Shown here: positions 22,286-30,015 of the stretch, in pieces
Layout of the letters: every line of letters starts with the position of its first letter
How positions within the stretch are numbered: the first letter of the stretch is position 1
From: Candidatus Eisenbergiella intestinipullorum
GTDB lineage: Bacteria; Bacillota; Clostridia; Lachnospirales; Lachnospiraceae
Direction of reading: 5' to 3'
Assembly: GCA_019119815.1 (NCBI GenBank)
Contig: DWWH01000076.1
Span: forward strand, 1 to 33,712
DNA: 33,712 nt
Made by a program: the position numbers and the translations under genes
Notes under the pieces: generated by a model
The model's input: the letters and a program-made list of their open reading frames with translations, nothing else
What the model was told of the DNA's origin: nothing
Database searches by the model: none

Positions 22286-22639
22286 ATGGAGAAAACAGAA
22301 CAGGTTGTGCTCTGCGGAGCCAACTCCTATGAACAGAAATATTTTTTCAATCCGGATTTTAAAAAGCTGCCCCAGTCCGTTCAGGATGAGCTGCATATCA
22401 TCTGCGTGCTGTTCACGGAAGAGGCGGGCGGTATTTTTACCATCCTCTTCGAGCCGGACGGCGGCGTGACGCTGAAGACGGAAGCGGCAGAGGAGGATTA
22501 TCTTTACGATGAGGTGAGCGCCGGGCTCCTGCTGGGAGAGATTCGCAGGAAGAGAAAGGAGCTTCTGGAGTCGCTGAGCCTGTATTACCGTGCGGCGGTC
22601 CTGAAGGAAAATATGGGGGATCTGCTGGACGAGGATTAA
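22286..22639 (+). CDS. DUF6145-like protein, function unknown
   Basis: A 117-residue soluble acidic protein resembling the DUF6145 family that I associate with Lachnospiraceae (from memory). Visible features: [19 protein letters not shown] near the start, a middle beta-rich part ([20 protein letters not shown]) and a C-terminal helix ([19 protein letters not shown]). There is no signal peptide, membrane segment or catalytic motif. Start ATG 22286 is chosen because GGAGAG lies four bases before it; ATG 22274 lacks a ribosome site. It sits 77 bases after birA and 31 bases before coaX in a same-strand run, hinting at a housekeeping role. Confidence 0.75.
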   Translation: MEKTEQVVLCGANSYEQKYFFNPDFKKLPQSVQDELHIICVLFTEEAGGIFTILFEPDGGVTLKTEAAEEDYLYDEVSAGLLLGEIRRKRKELLESLSLYYRAAVLKENMGDLLDED

Positions 22640-22670
22640 GTGCCGCGGGAAGCGGCGAAAGGATGAGGGT

Positions 22671-23441
22671 ATGATTTTAGCGATCGATGTGGGAAATACG
22701 AACATTACCTGCGGCGTTTATGAAGGAAAGAAGCTGGTGACCACCTTCCGGATGATGTCGAAAAACGCGCATACGTCGGACGAGTACGGCATGAACATCA
22801 GGCAGCTTCTGATGTTTGACGGGATCACGAAGGAACAGATCGAAGGCACGATCGTTGCCAGCGTGGTGCCCAACGTCATGCACTCCCTGACCGGGGGGAT
22901 CACCCGCTATCTGGGAACGCCGCCGCTGATCGTCGGGGTGGGAACAAAGACGGGCATCCGGATCGTGACGGAAAACCCCAAGGAGATCGGCGCGGACCGG
23001 ATCGTGGACGCGGTGGCTGCCTATGAAAAGTACGGCGGTCCTGTTCTGGTGCTGGATTTCGGAACGGCCACCACCTATGATTATGTGACGAAGGACGGAT
23101 GCTTCGCAGCAGGCATCACGGCGCCGGGCATCCGGATGTGCGCCAAGGCCCTGTGGGAGGATACGGCAAGGCTTCCTGTGGTGGAGATCAGAAAGCCGAA
23201 GAGTATCCTGGCTCAGGAAACCATATCCAGCATGCAGGCGGGACTGATGTTCGGGCAGATCGGCCAGACGGAATACATCGTCAACATGGTGAAGAAGGAG
23301 ACCGGGATCCCGGATATGAAGGTGGTCGCCACCGGCGGGCTGGGCCGGATCATCTCCGATGAGACGGATGTGATCGACATTTATGACAGCTCTCTGACGC
23401 TGGACGGGCTGCAGATGATCTATGAGAAGAACAGAAAGTGA
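22671..23441 (+). CDS. coaX: Type III pantothenate kinase
   Basis: First step of coenzyme A synthesis, phosphorylating pantothenate. It is a 256-residue ASKHA-fold kinase of the CoaX type. Phosphate 1 loop DVGNTN (6-11), substrate region GADR (107-110), and the second phosphate motif DFGTATT (129-135); the C-terminal part has ATGGLG. Length is typical. It follows the DUF6145 gene closely and overlaps dusB by four bases if dusB starts at GTG 23438. A birA-coaX neighbourhood recurs in Firmicutes; both serve acyl-carrier cofactors. Confidence 0.96.
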   Translation: MILAIDVGNTNITCGVYEGKKLVTTFRMMSKNAHTSDEYGMNIRQLLMFDGITKEQIEGTIVASVVPNVMHSLTGGITRYLGTPPLIVGVGTKTGIRIVTENPKEIGADRIVDAVAAYEKYGGPVLVLDFGTATTYDYVTKDGCFAAGITAPGIRMCAKALWEDTARLPVVEIRKPKSILAQETISSMQAGLMFGQIGQTEYIVNMVKKETGIPDMKVVATGGLGRIISDETDVIDIYDSSLTLDGLQMIYEKNRK

Positions 23442-24412
23442 CGGGTTTCAGAAGGATGGAGAAGCTTCGGATCGGAAACGTGGTTCTGGACAACAGAGTG
23501 ATCCTCGCACCAATGGCAGGGGTAAGTGACCTGCCATTTCGTCTGCTCTGCAGGCAGCAGGGAGCGGGGATGGTATGCAGTGAGATGGTGAGCGCCAAGG
23601 CCATTTTTTACAAAAATAAGAATACGGAGAGCCTTCTGGAGATCCATGAACAGGAGGGCCCCGTTTCTCTTCAGCTTTTCGGCAGCGAGCCGGAGCTGAT
23701 GGCGCAGATGGCAAAGAAAATAGAGGAGCGGCCCTTTGCAGTTCTGGACATCAATATGGGCTGCCCTGTCCCCAAGGTGGTGAACAACGGGGAGGGTTCC
23801 GCTCTGATGAAGGATCCCCTGCTGGCGGGACGTATCATTTCGGCGGTGGCGGGAGCGGTGAAAAAGCCCGTGACTGTGAAGATCCGCAAGGGCTTTGACG
23901 AGGAGCATGTCAATGCGGTGGAGCTTGCGCATATCGCGCAGGAGAGCGGAGCGGCCGCCGTGACCGTGCATGGAAGGACCAGACAGCAGTTCTATTCGGG
24001 AACGGCGGACTGGGACATCATCGCCCGTGTGAAGGCGGCGGTGAAGATCCCGGTCATCGGAAACGGAGATGTGACCGGGCCGGAGGCTGCCGGAAGGCTG
24101 CTGGAGCAGACGGGCTGCGACGGCGTGGCCATCGGCCGCGCCGCCCGGGGAAATCCGTGGATCTTCGGCCGGACGGCGCATTATCTGGAAACGGGAGAGG
24201 TGCTTCCCGGTCCCGGCGCAGAGGAGCTTCGGGAGATGATCCTGCGCCATGCCGCTCTGCTGGTCCGGTATAAGGGAGAGCGGACGGCGATCCTTGAGAT
24301 GAGAAAGCATGTGGGATGGTATACCGCAGGCTGGCCGGGTTCTTCCAGGCTGCGTGAACGGGTCAACCGGATGGAGACCATGGAAGAGCTGCGGGCGCTT
24401 TTTGAAGAATGA
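23438..24412 (+). CDS. dusB: tRNA-dihydrouridine synthase (DusB type)
   Basis: FMN enzyme reducing uridines in tRNA to dihydrouridine; 324 residues as annotated. The TIM-barrel start is [18 protein letters not shown]. The catalytic loop is [10 protein letters not shown] (106-115) with Cys109 as the proton donor; tRNA and FMN segments are [27 protein letters not shown] and [14 protein letters not shown]-terminal helical tRNA-binding domain has MRKHVGWY. Start is uncertain: GTG 23438 overlaps the coaX stop as GTGA, typical of coupled genes; ATG 23456 directly abuts AGAAGG. Either leaves the barrel intact. Confidence 0.93.
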   Translation: MTGFRRMEKLRIGNVVLDNRVILAPMAGVSDLPFRLLCRQQGAGMVCSEMVSAKAIFYKNKNTESLLEIHEQEGPVSLQLFGSEPELMAQMAKKIEERPFAVLDINMGCPVPKVVNNGEGSALMKDPLLAGRIISAVAGAVKKPVTVKIRKGFDEEHVNAVELAHIAQESGAAAVTVHGRTRQQFYSGTADWDIIARVKAAVKIPVIGNGDVTGPEAAGRLLEQTGCDGVAIGRAARGNPWIFGRTAHYLETGEVLPGPGAEELREMILRHAALLVRYKGERTAILEMRKHVGWYTAGWPGSSRLRERVNRMETMEELRALFEE

Positions 24413-24440
24413 ACCGCTTCCCATCGGCATACGCTGGAGT

Positions 24441-25265
24441 ATGGAATATCTGGATGCTTATCTGGTGAAAGAAACAACGAAACGATTTCCTTTCCTTCCG
24501 TTTGCGGACAGACCGGAATGCCTGACGGAGACGGAGGAGGGCGTGGAGATCACCCTCTGGCTCCTTCCCGGCCGGTTCCTGAAGCGGCCGGAAAGACTGG
24601 AAAAACGGCTGGAGCGCTGCTTTGGAAAACGGCCGCCGCGGGGGCTGATCTGGTATGAGGACAGGCTGAAAAGGACACTCACAGCGGTGAAAGCGGCAGT
24701 GCCCGGGTCTCCTGCGAACCCGTTCTGGACGGCCCGGTTTTACGGAGACCAGCCTTTTCGGGAAAACCTGATCGTCCTGCTTCCCGAGGTAAAGGAAGAG
24801 GAGACAAAAGACGCTTTCAGGCTGCAGACTGCATGGATGGAAGAATTCCTGGGGGAAGGCTACGCCAGGCTGAACGGTCTTTTTCTGGTCAGCGCCGCGC
24901 TTCCCCGTCAGGCAGGGATCCTGCCGCTTACGGAAAGCGCGGCCTATTACCGCCGCATCTATCAGGACACGGGGCTTCTGGCGGCCGGAGCGGGCTTTCT
25001 GCCCGACTATTTCCGCAGAAAGCAGCCGGGACGGACGCTCTGCGTAGATGCCAGGCTGTCGGGAAAGGCCCCGTGCCGCAGTCTGCCGGAGGGAAGCCTC
25101 TATCTGGACATGGCTTCGGACTCTGAAAGGGAACGGCTGCTGTACGCCAGAAGGCGGGATGTCTGCTACAGAAGCCTCGGGATGTACCTTGACACCTTTG
25201 TGAGAAAAAGGTATAATACGAACCGTTGTAAATCAGAAGAAAAAAACGTCGTCTGCCGCAGATAG
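24441..25265 (+). CDS. Uncharacterised protein between dusB and greA
   Basis: A 274-residue protein that I do not recognise. It is very basic and Arg-rich, with no signal peptide or membrane segment. Visible pieces: FPFLPFADRPECLTETEEG, WLLPGRFLKRPERLEKRLER, a central acidic stretch VLLPEVKEEETKDAFRL, QAGILPLTESAAYYRRIYQD and a C-terminal YARRRDVCYRSLGMYLDTF. No Walker, HTH, protease or metal motif is clear. Start ATG 24441 is preceded by TGGAG only one base away, so the start is provisional. It begins 29 bases after dusB. Its last 25 codons contain the consensus greA promoter (25189-25217). Confidence 0.7.
   Translation: MEYLDAYLVKETTKRFPFLPFADRPECLTETEEGVEITLWLLPGRFLKRPERLEKRLERCFGKRPPRGLIWYEDRLKRTLTAVKAAVPGSPANPFWTARFYGDQPFRENLIVLLPEVKEEETKDAFRLQTAWMEEFLGEGYARLNGLFLVSAALPRQAGILPLTESAAYYRRIYQDTGLLAAGAGFLPDYFRRKQPGRTLCVDARLSGKAPCRSLPEGSLYLDMASDSERERLLYARRRDVCYRSLGMYLDTFVRKRYNTNRCKSEEKNVVCRR
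25189..25217 (+). promoter_or_regulatory. Consensus sigma-A promoter of greA, inside the upstream gene
   Basis: TTGACA (25189-25194), 17 bp and TATAAT (25212-25217): both boxes match consensus exactly. It lies within the 3' end of the unknown gene and gives greA a leader of about 140 nt. Confidence 0.88.
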
Positions 25266-25312
25266 GCGGACGGTAACAGAAGGGCTGCCGGCGGCTGCGC
25301 CCGGCGCGGGCG

Positions 25313-25344
25313 GTGCGCATAATACATCAGGGCGCACACTTTTT
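25313..25344 (+). terminator. Terminator-like hairpin in the greA leader (possible attenuator)
   Basis: GTGCGC/GCGCAC (25313-25318, 25332-25337), then AC and TTTTT (25340-25344), 18 bases before the greA start. A second leader hairpin lies upstream (CGTCTGCC/GGCGGACG, about 25250-25273). An early terminator in a greA leader is known in E. coli (GraL), so a parallel control is plausible but inferred. Confidence 0.5.
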
Positions 25345-25362
25345 AGAAAAACAGGAAAGGGA

Positions 25363-25851
25363 ATGAAGATGGAAGAGAAAAAGAATATCCTTACCTATGA
25401 AGGACTTCGCAGATATGAAGACGAGCTGCATGATCTGAAGGTTGTGAAAAGACAGGAAGTGGCGCAGAAGATCAAGGAAGCCAGAGAGCAGGGAGACCTG
25501 TCCGAGAACGCGGAATACGATGCGGCAAAGGATGAGCAGCGCGACATCGAGGCGAGGATCGAAGAGCTGGAAAAGATCCTCAAGAACGCCGAGGTCGTGG
25601 TGGAAGACGAAGTGGATCTGGAGAAGATCAACATCGGCTGCCGCGTGAAGATCCTGGATCTGGAATATAACGAAGAGCTGGAGTACAAGATCGTCGGCTC
25701 CACCGAGGCCAACAGCCTGAAGGGAAAGATCTCCAACGAATCCCCTGTGGGCAAGGCACTGATCGGCGCGAAGGTGGGAGACGTCGTGAATGTGGAGACG
25801 CAGGTGGGGAACCTGCAGTACAAGGTGCTGGAGATCCAGCGGTCCAACTGA
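25363..25851 (+). CDS. greA: Transcription elongation factor GreA
   Basis: Binds the secondary channel of RNA polymerase and stimulates cleavage of backtracked transcripts. It is 162 residues, normal length. The N-terminal coiled coil (about 10-80) carries the tip motif GDLSENAEYDAAKDEQ, with the acidic residues that coordinate the catalytic metal; the C-terminal FKBP-like globular domain ends VGNLQYKVLEI. Start ATG 25363 follows GGAAAGGGA. It has a perfect promoter within the previous gene, a leader with a terminator-like hairpin, and a strong terminator after the gene. Confidence 0.97.
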   Translation: MKMEEKKNILTYEGLRRYEDELHDLKVVKRQEVAQKIKEAREQGDLSENAEYDAAKDEQRDIEARIEELEKILKNAEVVVEDEVDLEKINIGCRVKILDLEYNEELEYKIVGSTEANSLKGKISNESPVGKALIGAKVGDVVNVETQVGNLQYKVLEIQRSN

Positions 25852-25877
25852 AATATAAGACGGCAGGTTTTGCAGAG

Positions 25878-25909
25878 GGCGTGGTCAGTTTTCTGGCCAT
25901 GCCTTTTTT
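25878..25909 (+). terminator. Intrinsic terminator after greA
   Basis: GGCGTGGTCAG/CTGGCCATGCC (11 pairs with two G-U, TTTT loop) ends in TTTTTT. A second hairpin TACGGCGGGAA/TTCCTGCCGTA follows at about 25911-25938. The rest of the 405-base gap to the next gene (25940-26178) is AT-rich without a convincing gene. Confidence 0.87.
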
Positions 25910-26178
25910 GTACGGCGGGAAAGCTTTCTTCCTGCCGTATAGAAAAATTCGCGTAATCGAATTGCGGCGAAATGAAAAAGGCCGGGAAACAGAATGAACA
26001 TAATTTATGAATATTTATAAATTTACAAAATTTAGTAAATTATGGAAAAAGAAGCGTATGAAACCGGTTGCGAAAAGGCGCGTCACATCAAGTTTTTCAG
26101 CGTTCCCGGAGATTTTCTGGGAAATTGTGACCAATTTCTTAAAATATCCGAAATCCAGTATATTTTTTCAAAGAGTTG

Positions 26179-26208
26179 TTGCAAAATGAATGGGAAGTAG
26201 TGTACAAT
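26179..26208 (+). promoter_or_regulatory. Promoter of the XRE-like regulator and glf
   Basis: TTGCAA (26179-26184), 18 bp and TACAAT (26203-26208), about 50 bases before the regulator start. Confidence 0.58.
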
Positions 26209-26257
26209 AAACAAATACGAAATCTATAAGGGTCACAAGGTAATGGAGGGATTTTCA

Positions 26258-26593
26258 ATGACCAAAGCACAGATCTTAAAGAAGGAAATTTTAAGCCAGT
26301 ACAGAAGTGTAAGACAGTTTGCCCTTGAGATGCAGATTCCTTACAGCACTCTGGTGACAGCATTGGAACGCGGAATTGACGGAATGGCTTATGGCACGGT
26401 GATTAAAATGTGCAACAAGTTGAACCTGAATCCGGTAGATTTCAGTTCCCTGGAAAGAGATACGACCATCAGCGAGCAGCTCCTGGAAAACAGGGTCATG
26501 CAGTATTATGTGAAGCTGAACCAGGAAGGAAGGGACAAGATCCTCGGCCTGATGGACGACTTTGTACAGATCAAGAAATACAAAGCAAAATAA
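26258..26593 (+). CDS. Small helix-turn-helix (XRE/Cro-like) regulator
   Basis: A 111-residue protein with an N-terminal helix-turn-helix: SVRQFALEMQIPYSTLVTAL (about 16-35) followed by the third and fourth helices with MAYGTVIKMCNKLNLNPVDF. The C-terminal 45 residues (LENRVMQYYVKLNQEGRDK and onward) form helices, perhaps for dimerisation, as in many phage-repressor-like proteins of Clostridia. Start ATG 26258 lies seven bases after GGAGGG; the ATG at 26243 is upstream of that site. It is 24 bases before glf and probably co-transcribed. Target genes are unknown. Confidence 0.82.
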   Translation: MTKAQILKKEILSQYRSVRQFALEMQIPYSTLVTALERGIDGMAYGTVIKMCNKLNLNPVDFSSLERDTTISEQLLENRVMQYYVKLNQEGRDKILGLMDDFVQIKKYKAK

Positions 26594-26617
26594 CATATTA
26601 ATAAGGAGAGATTTTTC

Positions 26618-27736
26618 ATGCATTATGATTATCTGATTGTAGGAACGGGGCTGTTTGGAGCATGCTTTGCACATGAGATGCACAAGGCCGGCAAGAGCTG
26701 CCTGGTGATTGACAGAAGAGACCATATTGCCGGAAATATCTACACACAGGAAAGTATGGGCATCCAGGTACACAGGTACGGTGCCCATATTTTTCACACT
26801 TCGGACAGACAGGTCTGGGACTATGTGAGAGGATTTGCGGAATTCAACCATTATATCAATTCTCCGGTGGCCGTCTACAAGGATGAGCTGTACAATCTTC
26901 CGTTCAACATGAACACCTTCAGCCGGATGTGGGGGATCAAAAAGCCGGCTGAGGCGAAGAAGATCATCGCGGAACAGATCGCCGGACTCGGGATCAAAGA
27001 ACCGCAGAACCTGGAGGAGCAGGCGCTGTCTCTGGCGGGGCGCGACGTCTATGAAAAGCTGATCAAGGGCTATACGGAAAAACAGTGGGGGAGGGACTGC
27101 CGCGAGCTTCCGGCCTTTATCATCAAGAGGGTGCCGCTTCGCTTCCGCTATGACAACAACTATTTCAACGATCCGTATCAGGGGATCCCGGTCGGCGGCT
27201 ATACGCAGATCGTGGAGAAGATGCTGGAGGGCAGTACGGTGCGCACGGGGATTTCCTACCGGCAGTTTCTGGAGGAGAACGCTTCCGCCGCAGAGCCGGA
27301 CAGCTGGGACCGGCTGCTCTATACGGGAATGATCGACGAATATTTCGGCTACCGGCTGGGTACGCTGGAGTACCGTTCCCTGCGCTTTGAGACGGAGGAG
27401 CTCCCGGATGAGGACAATTATCAGGGAAATGCGGTGGTCAACTATACGGACAGGGAGGTTCCCTGGACCCGCATCATCGAACACAAGCATTTTGAGTTCG
27501 GAACGGGTCCCGGTACCGTGATCACCAGGGAGTATCCGGCAAAATGGCAGCCCGGCGACGAACCCTATTATCCGGTGAATGACGAAAAGAACATGGCGTT
27601 GTATGAAAAATACCGGGAGCTGGCGGAACAGGAAAAGAACGTCCTCTTCGGCGGACGTCTGGGAGGCTACCGTTATTATGACATGGATAAGGTTCTGCGC
27701 GCAGCGCTCGATATGGCGGAGCAGGAGCTTTCCTGA
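26618..27736 (+). CDS. glf: UDP-galactopyranose mutase
   Basis: FAD enzyme interconverting UDP-galactopyranose and UDP-galactofuranose, the donor for galactofuranose in surface polysaccharides; 372 residues, like E. coli Glf. The FAD site is LIVGTGLFGACFAHEM at the N-terminus, followed by DRRDHIAGNIYT and the active-site segment YGAHIFHTSD. Substrate and flavin arginines are expected in YTEKQWGRDCRELPAFIIKR and VPLRFRYDNNYFND. A C-terminal FGGRLGGYRYYDMDKVLRA closes the FAD domain. Start ATG 26618 follows AAGGAGAG. No glycosyltransferase genes are adjacent, so it is separated from any polysaccharide cluster. Confidence 0.97.
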   Translation: MHYDYLIVGTGLFGACFAHEMHKAGKSCLVIDRRDHIAGNIYTQESMGIQVHRYGAHIFHTSDRQVWDYVRGFAEFNHYINSPVAVYKDELYNLPFNMNTFSRMWGIKKPAEAKKIIAEQIAGLGIKEPQNLEEQALSLAGRDVYEKLIKGYTEKQWGRDCRELPAFIIKRVPLRFRYDNNYFNDPYQGIPVGGYTQIVEKMLEGSTVRTGISYRQFLEENASAAEPDSWDRLLYTGMIDEYFGYRLGTLEYRSLRFETEELPDEDNYQGNAVVNYTDREVPWTRIIEHKHFEFGTGPGTVITREYPAKWQPGDEPYYPVNDEKNMALYEKYRELAEQEKNVLFGGRLGGYRYYDMDKVLRAALDMAEQELS

Positions 27737-27789
27737 TCCGTTCCGAAAACGGAGCGGCTGCTGCCGGAGGGAGAACGGCAGCGAAAACG

Positions 27790-27924
27790 TTACTACTCAG
27801 CCAGGTCTGCGCATTCCCTGTGCAGACCGTACAAAAACAGACCGGCTGGAAGCATCCGGCCTGGCGCGAAGCGCTTGGAATGGCCGGATGCCGTTACAGC
27901 TCTACCGAAGGCTGAGCTGTAACG
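27790..27924 (-). repeat. Dispersed 135-bp three-hairpin element, full copy B
   Basis: The reverse complement is about 94% identical to 18401-18535 over the whole 135 bp. Here the first hairpin is perfect (CGTTACAGCTC/GAGCTGTAACG, 11 bp), and substitutions between the copies mostly lie in loops or keep pairing. It fills most of the 365-base gap between glf and the carboxyltransferase gene; the remainder is small hairpins (27737-27778) and the promoter region. Confidence 0.92.
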
Positions 27925-27933
27925 CGAAAACAG

Positions 27934-27975
27934 GCACGAAAGGAAAAAAGGGATTGCACTTTTTTCTTTTCGTGC
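27934..27975. terminator. 17-bp inverted repeat overlapping the carboxyltransferase promoter
   Basis: GCACGAAAGGAAAAAAG (27934-27950) pairs with CTTTTTTCTTTTCGTGC (27959-27975), one G-U, with an 8-nt loop. The right arm covers the last base of the -35 box and the whole spacer of the promoter at 27954-27981. It could end upstream transcription or bind a regulator. Confidence 0.6.
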
Positions 27976-27981
27976 TATAAT
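27954..27981 (+). promoter_or_regulatory. Promoter of the carboxyltransferase gene
   Basis: TTGCAC (27954-27959), 16 bp and TATAAT (27976-27981), with a leader of about 115 nt to ATG 28102. Confidence 0.68.
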
Positions 27982-28101
27982 ATTGCCGAAAAGATTTGAA
28001 TATCAAATAATTAAAAAATCAAGTAATCAGAAGTCCAAACGGAAGACGCGGCGGATCTTTATCCGGCGGTCCTGCGGGGAGGATGAAAACGGAGGTAACA
28101 G

Positions 28102-29784
28102 ATGAACTGGGAACAGGCGAATCAGGATCTGGAGGAAAGACGGAAAAAGGCGTTTCTCGGCGGCGGGGAAGCGAAGATACAGAAGCAGCATGACAGCGGC
28201 AAGCTGACGGCGAGAGAACGTCTGGAGCTTTTGTTTGACAAGGGCACCTTTGTGGAAACGGACGCCTTTGTGGAATCCAGGATCGACGATTTTGACCTGG
28301 ATAAAAGAAGAGTGCCCGGCGACGGTGTGGTGACGGGCTACGGTTATGTGGAGGGCCGCCTGGTCTATGCAGCCAGCGAGGATTTCACTGTGATCGGCGG
28401 GACCCTGGGGGAATATCATTCCATGAAGATCCGCCGGATCCAGGATATGGCTCTGGAAATGAAAGCCCCTCTGGTGTGCATCAACGACAGCGGCGGAGCC
28501 AGGATCGAGGAAGGGATCAGCTCCCTGAGCGGTTATGCCGGCATGTTCCTCAGGCACACGAAGGCCAGCGGCGTGATCCCGCAGATCGCGGTGATTCTGG
28601 GGCCCTGCTCCGGCGGAGCCTGCTATGCGCCCGCCATCTGCGATTTCATTTTCATGGTGAAAGATACCTCCAAGATGTTCATCACCGGACCCAATGTGGT
28701 GAAGACGGTCATCAACGAGGAGACCACGGTGGAAGAGCTGGGCGGCGCCATGGTGCACGCTACGAAGAGCGGCGTATCTCACTTTACCTGCGACAGCGAG
28801 CAGGAGTGTCTGATGGGCGTGCGCAAGCTGCTGAATTACCTGCCCTCCAGCTATGACCAGAAGGCCCCTGTCATCGTGAAGGAGGAAAAGAAGGCTTTGT
28901 CCAGAAGCTTCAACCGTGTGCTGGAGCATATGGGCGGTCTGGGAAGAAGGCTGCACGGCAAGAAGGAACGGGAAGTGAAGGAAATGGCTTCCCGGGAGGG
29001 AGTCGTCCGCGAGGGCAGAAAGAAGCTGAACCCGTGCGAGCTGCTGACCCAGATCGTTCCGGACAATTCCAGACATGCCTATGATGTGAAAAAAGTGATC
29101 GACTGTATCGTGGACTGGGACAGCTTTTACGAGGTGCAGGAGCAGTTCGCGAAGAACGTGGTGATAGGCTTTGCCCGCATGGAAGGAAATACTGTGGGCA
29201 TCGTTGCGAACCAGCCCATGGTGATGGGCGGTTCCCTGGACTACCATGCCTCTGATAAGGCGGCCCGCTTCATCCGCTTCTGTGACTGCTTCAATATCCC
29301 GCTGATCACGCTGGTGGATGTGCCCGCCTTCCTGCCCGGCACCGCTCAGGAGCACAGCGGCATCATCCGCCACGGCGCGAAGATGCTTTACGCTTATTCG
29401 GAGGCTACCGTGCCCAAGATCTCCGTCATCCTGAGAAAGGCTTACGGCGGCGCGTATATCGCCATGAATTCCAAAGAGATGGGCGCAGATTATGTATATG
29501 CCTGGCCCATCGCGGAGATCGCCGTGATGGGGGCGGAGGGAGCGGTGAACATCGCCTTCCGCAGAAAGATCAAGGCTGCCGCAGATCCGGAAGCCATGCG
29601 CAGCGCCTGCATCCGGGAGTATGAGGAGCGCTTCCTCAATCCCTACGTGGCAGCTTCCCGCGGCTTCGTGGACGAGGTCATCCATCCGGAGGAGACGAGA
29701 GAAAGGCTGCTCTGCGCTCTGAAGGCCTTTGCCGGAAAGGAAGCGGCAGTCCCGAAAAAGAAGCACGGAAATATCCCGCTGTGA
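28102..29784 (+). CDS. Acyl-CoA carboxylase carboxyltransferase subunit (MmdA/PccB type) with an insertion
   Basis: A 560-residue biotin-dependent carboxyltransferase with two crotonase-fold halves, as in methylmalonyl-CoA decarboxylase alpha, propionyl-CoA carboxylase beta and related enzymes. Family parts: KLTARERLELLFDKGTF, the first oxyanion and acyl-CoA region NDSGGARIEEG and LGPCSGGACYAPA, the second half with DVPAFLPGTAQEHSGIIRHG and LRKAYGGAYIAMNSK, and the typical end KKKHGNIPL. Relatives are about 510 residues; here about 50 basic residues (about 258-311, KEEKKALSRSFNRVLEHMGG and onward) separate the halves where a short linker is usual. No biotin carrier, decarboxylase beta subunit or biotin carboxylase is adjacent, so the substrate and partners are unknown. 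Start ATG 28102 follows GGAGG. Confidence 0.9.
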   Translation: MNWEQANQDLEERRKKAFLGGGEAKIQKQHDSGKLTARERLELLFDKGTFVETDAFVESRIDDFDLDKRRVPGDGVVTGYGYVEGRLVYAASEDFTVIGGTLGEYHSMKIRRIQDMALEMKAPLVCINDSGGARIEEGISSLSGYAGMFLRHTKASGVIPQIAVILGPCSGGACYAPAICDFIFMVKDTSKMFITGPNVVKTVINEETTVEELGGAMVHATKSGVSHFTCDSEQECLMGVRKLLNYLPSSYDQKAPVIVKEEKKALSRSFNRVLEHMGGLGRRLHGKKEREVKEMASREGVVREGRKKLNPCELLTQIVPDNSRHAYDVKKVIDCIVDWDSFYEVQEQFAKNVVIGFARMEGNTVGIVANQPMVMGGSLDYHASDKAARFIRFCDCFNIPLITLVDVPAFLPGTAQEHSGIIRHGAKMLYAYSEATVPKISVILRKAYGGAYIAMNSKEMGADYVYAWPIAEIAVMGAEGAVNIAFRRKIKAAADPEAMRSACIREYEERFLNPYVAASRGFVDEVIHPEETRERLLCALKAFAGKEAAVPKKKHGNIPL

Positions 29785-29798
29785 TCCGGTCGTTACAG

Positions 29799-29878
29799 CG
29801 CAGACCCTGCAAAAAACACGACGGCAGAAGCATCCGCCCGGCACAATGCGGCCGGAATGGGCGGCTGCTTCTGCCGTC
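29799..29878 (-). repeat. Diverged copy of the dispersed element with a 20-bp hairpin
   Basis: Aligns, in the same orientation as copy B, to its central part (GCAGACC, CAAAAA, GAAGCATCCG, GGAATG blocks). The middle hairpin is larger here: GACGGCAGAAGCA (29820-29832) pairs with TGCTTCTGCCGTC (29866-29878), plus CCGCCC/GGGCGG inside. A T-run follows only on the minus strand. Confidence 0.6.
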
Positions 29879-29911
29879 TGGCTTCAGATGCGGCGCCAGC
29901 CGGATAGCCTG

Positions 29912-29945
29912 CGGCAGATGCGGAATTGACGCGTCTGCCGTTTTT
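29912..29945 (+). terminator. Terminator of the carboxyltransferase gene, overlapping the next promoter
   Basis: CGGCAGA/TCTGCCG (29912-29918, 29934-29940) followed by TTTTT (29941-29945). The -35 box of the next promoter lies in its loop. Confidence 0.7.
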
Positions 29946-29955
29946 GCGTTATGAT
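29926..29955 (+). promoter_or_regulatory. Promoter of the phosphopantetheinyl transferase gene
   Basis: TTGACG (29926-29931), 18 bp and TATGAT (29950-29955), embedded in the terminator at 29912-29945. Confidence 0.66.
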
Positions 29956-30015
29956 GACGGAAGGAGCGGGAGAAGAGACGACAAAAAGGTTTCCCGCAGA
30001 AAGGACGTAAGGAGG

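Noticed and set aside
26007..26189. 60-codon frame in the AT-rich gap after greA
   Set aside because: Lys/Phe-rich low-complexity translation of AT-rich DNA, no convincing ribosome site, overlaps the next promoter.
28027..29844. 605-codon minus-strand frame opposite the carboxyltransferase
   Set aside because: Shadow of a well-conserved enzyme; no independent motif or ribosome site.
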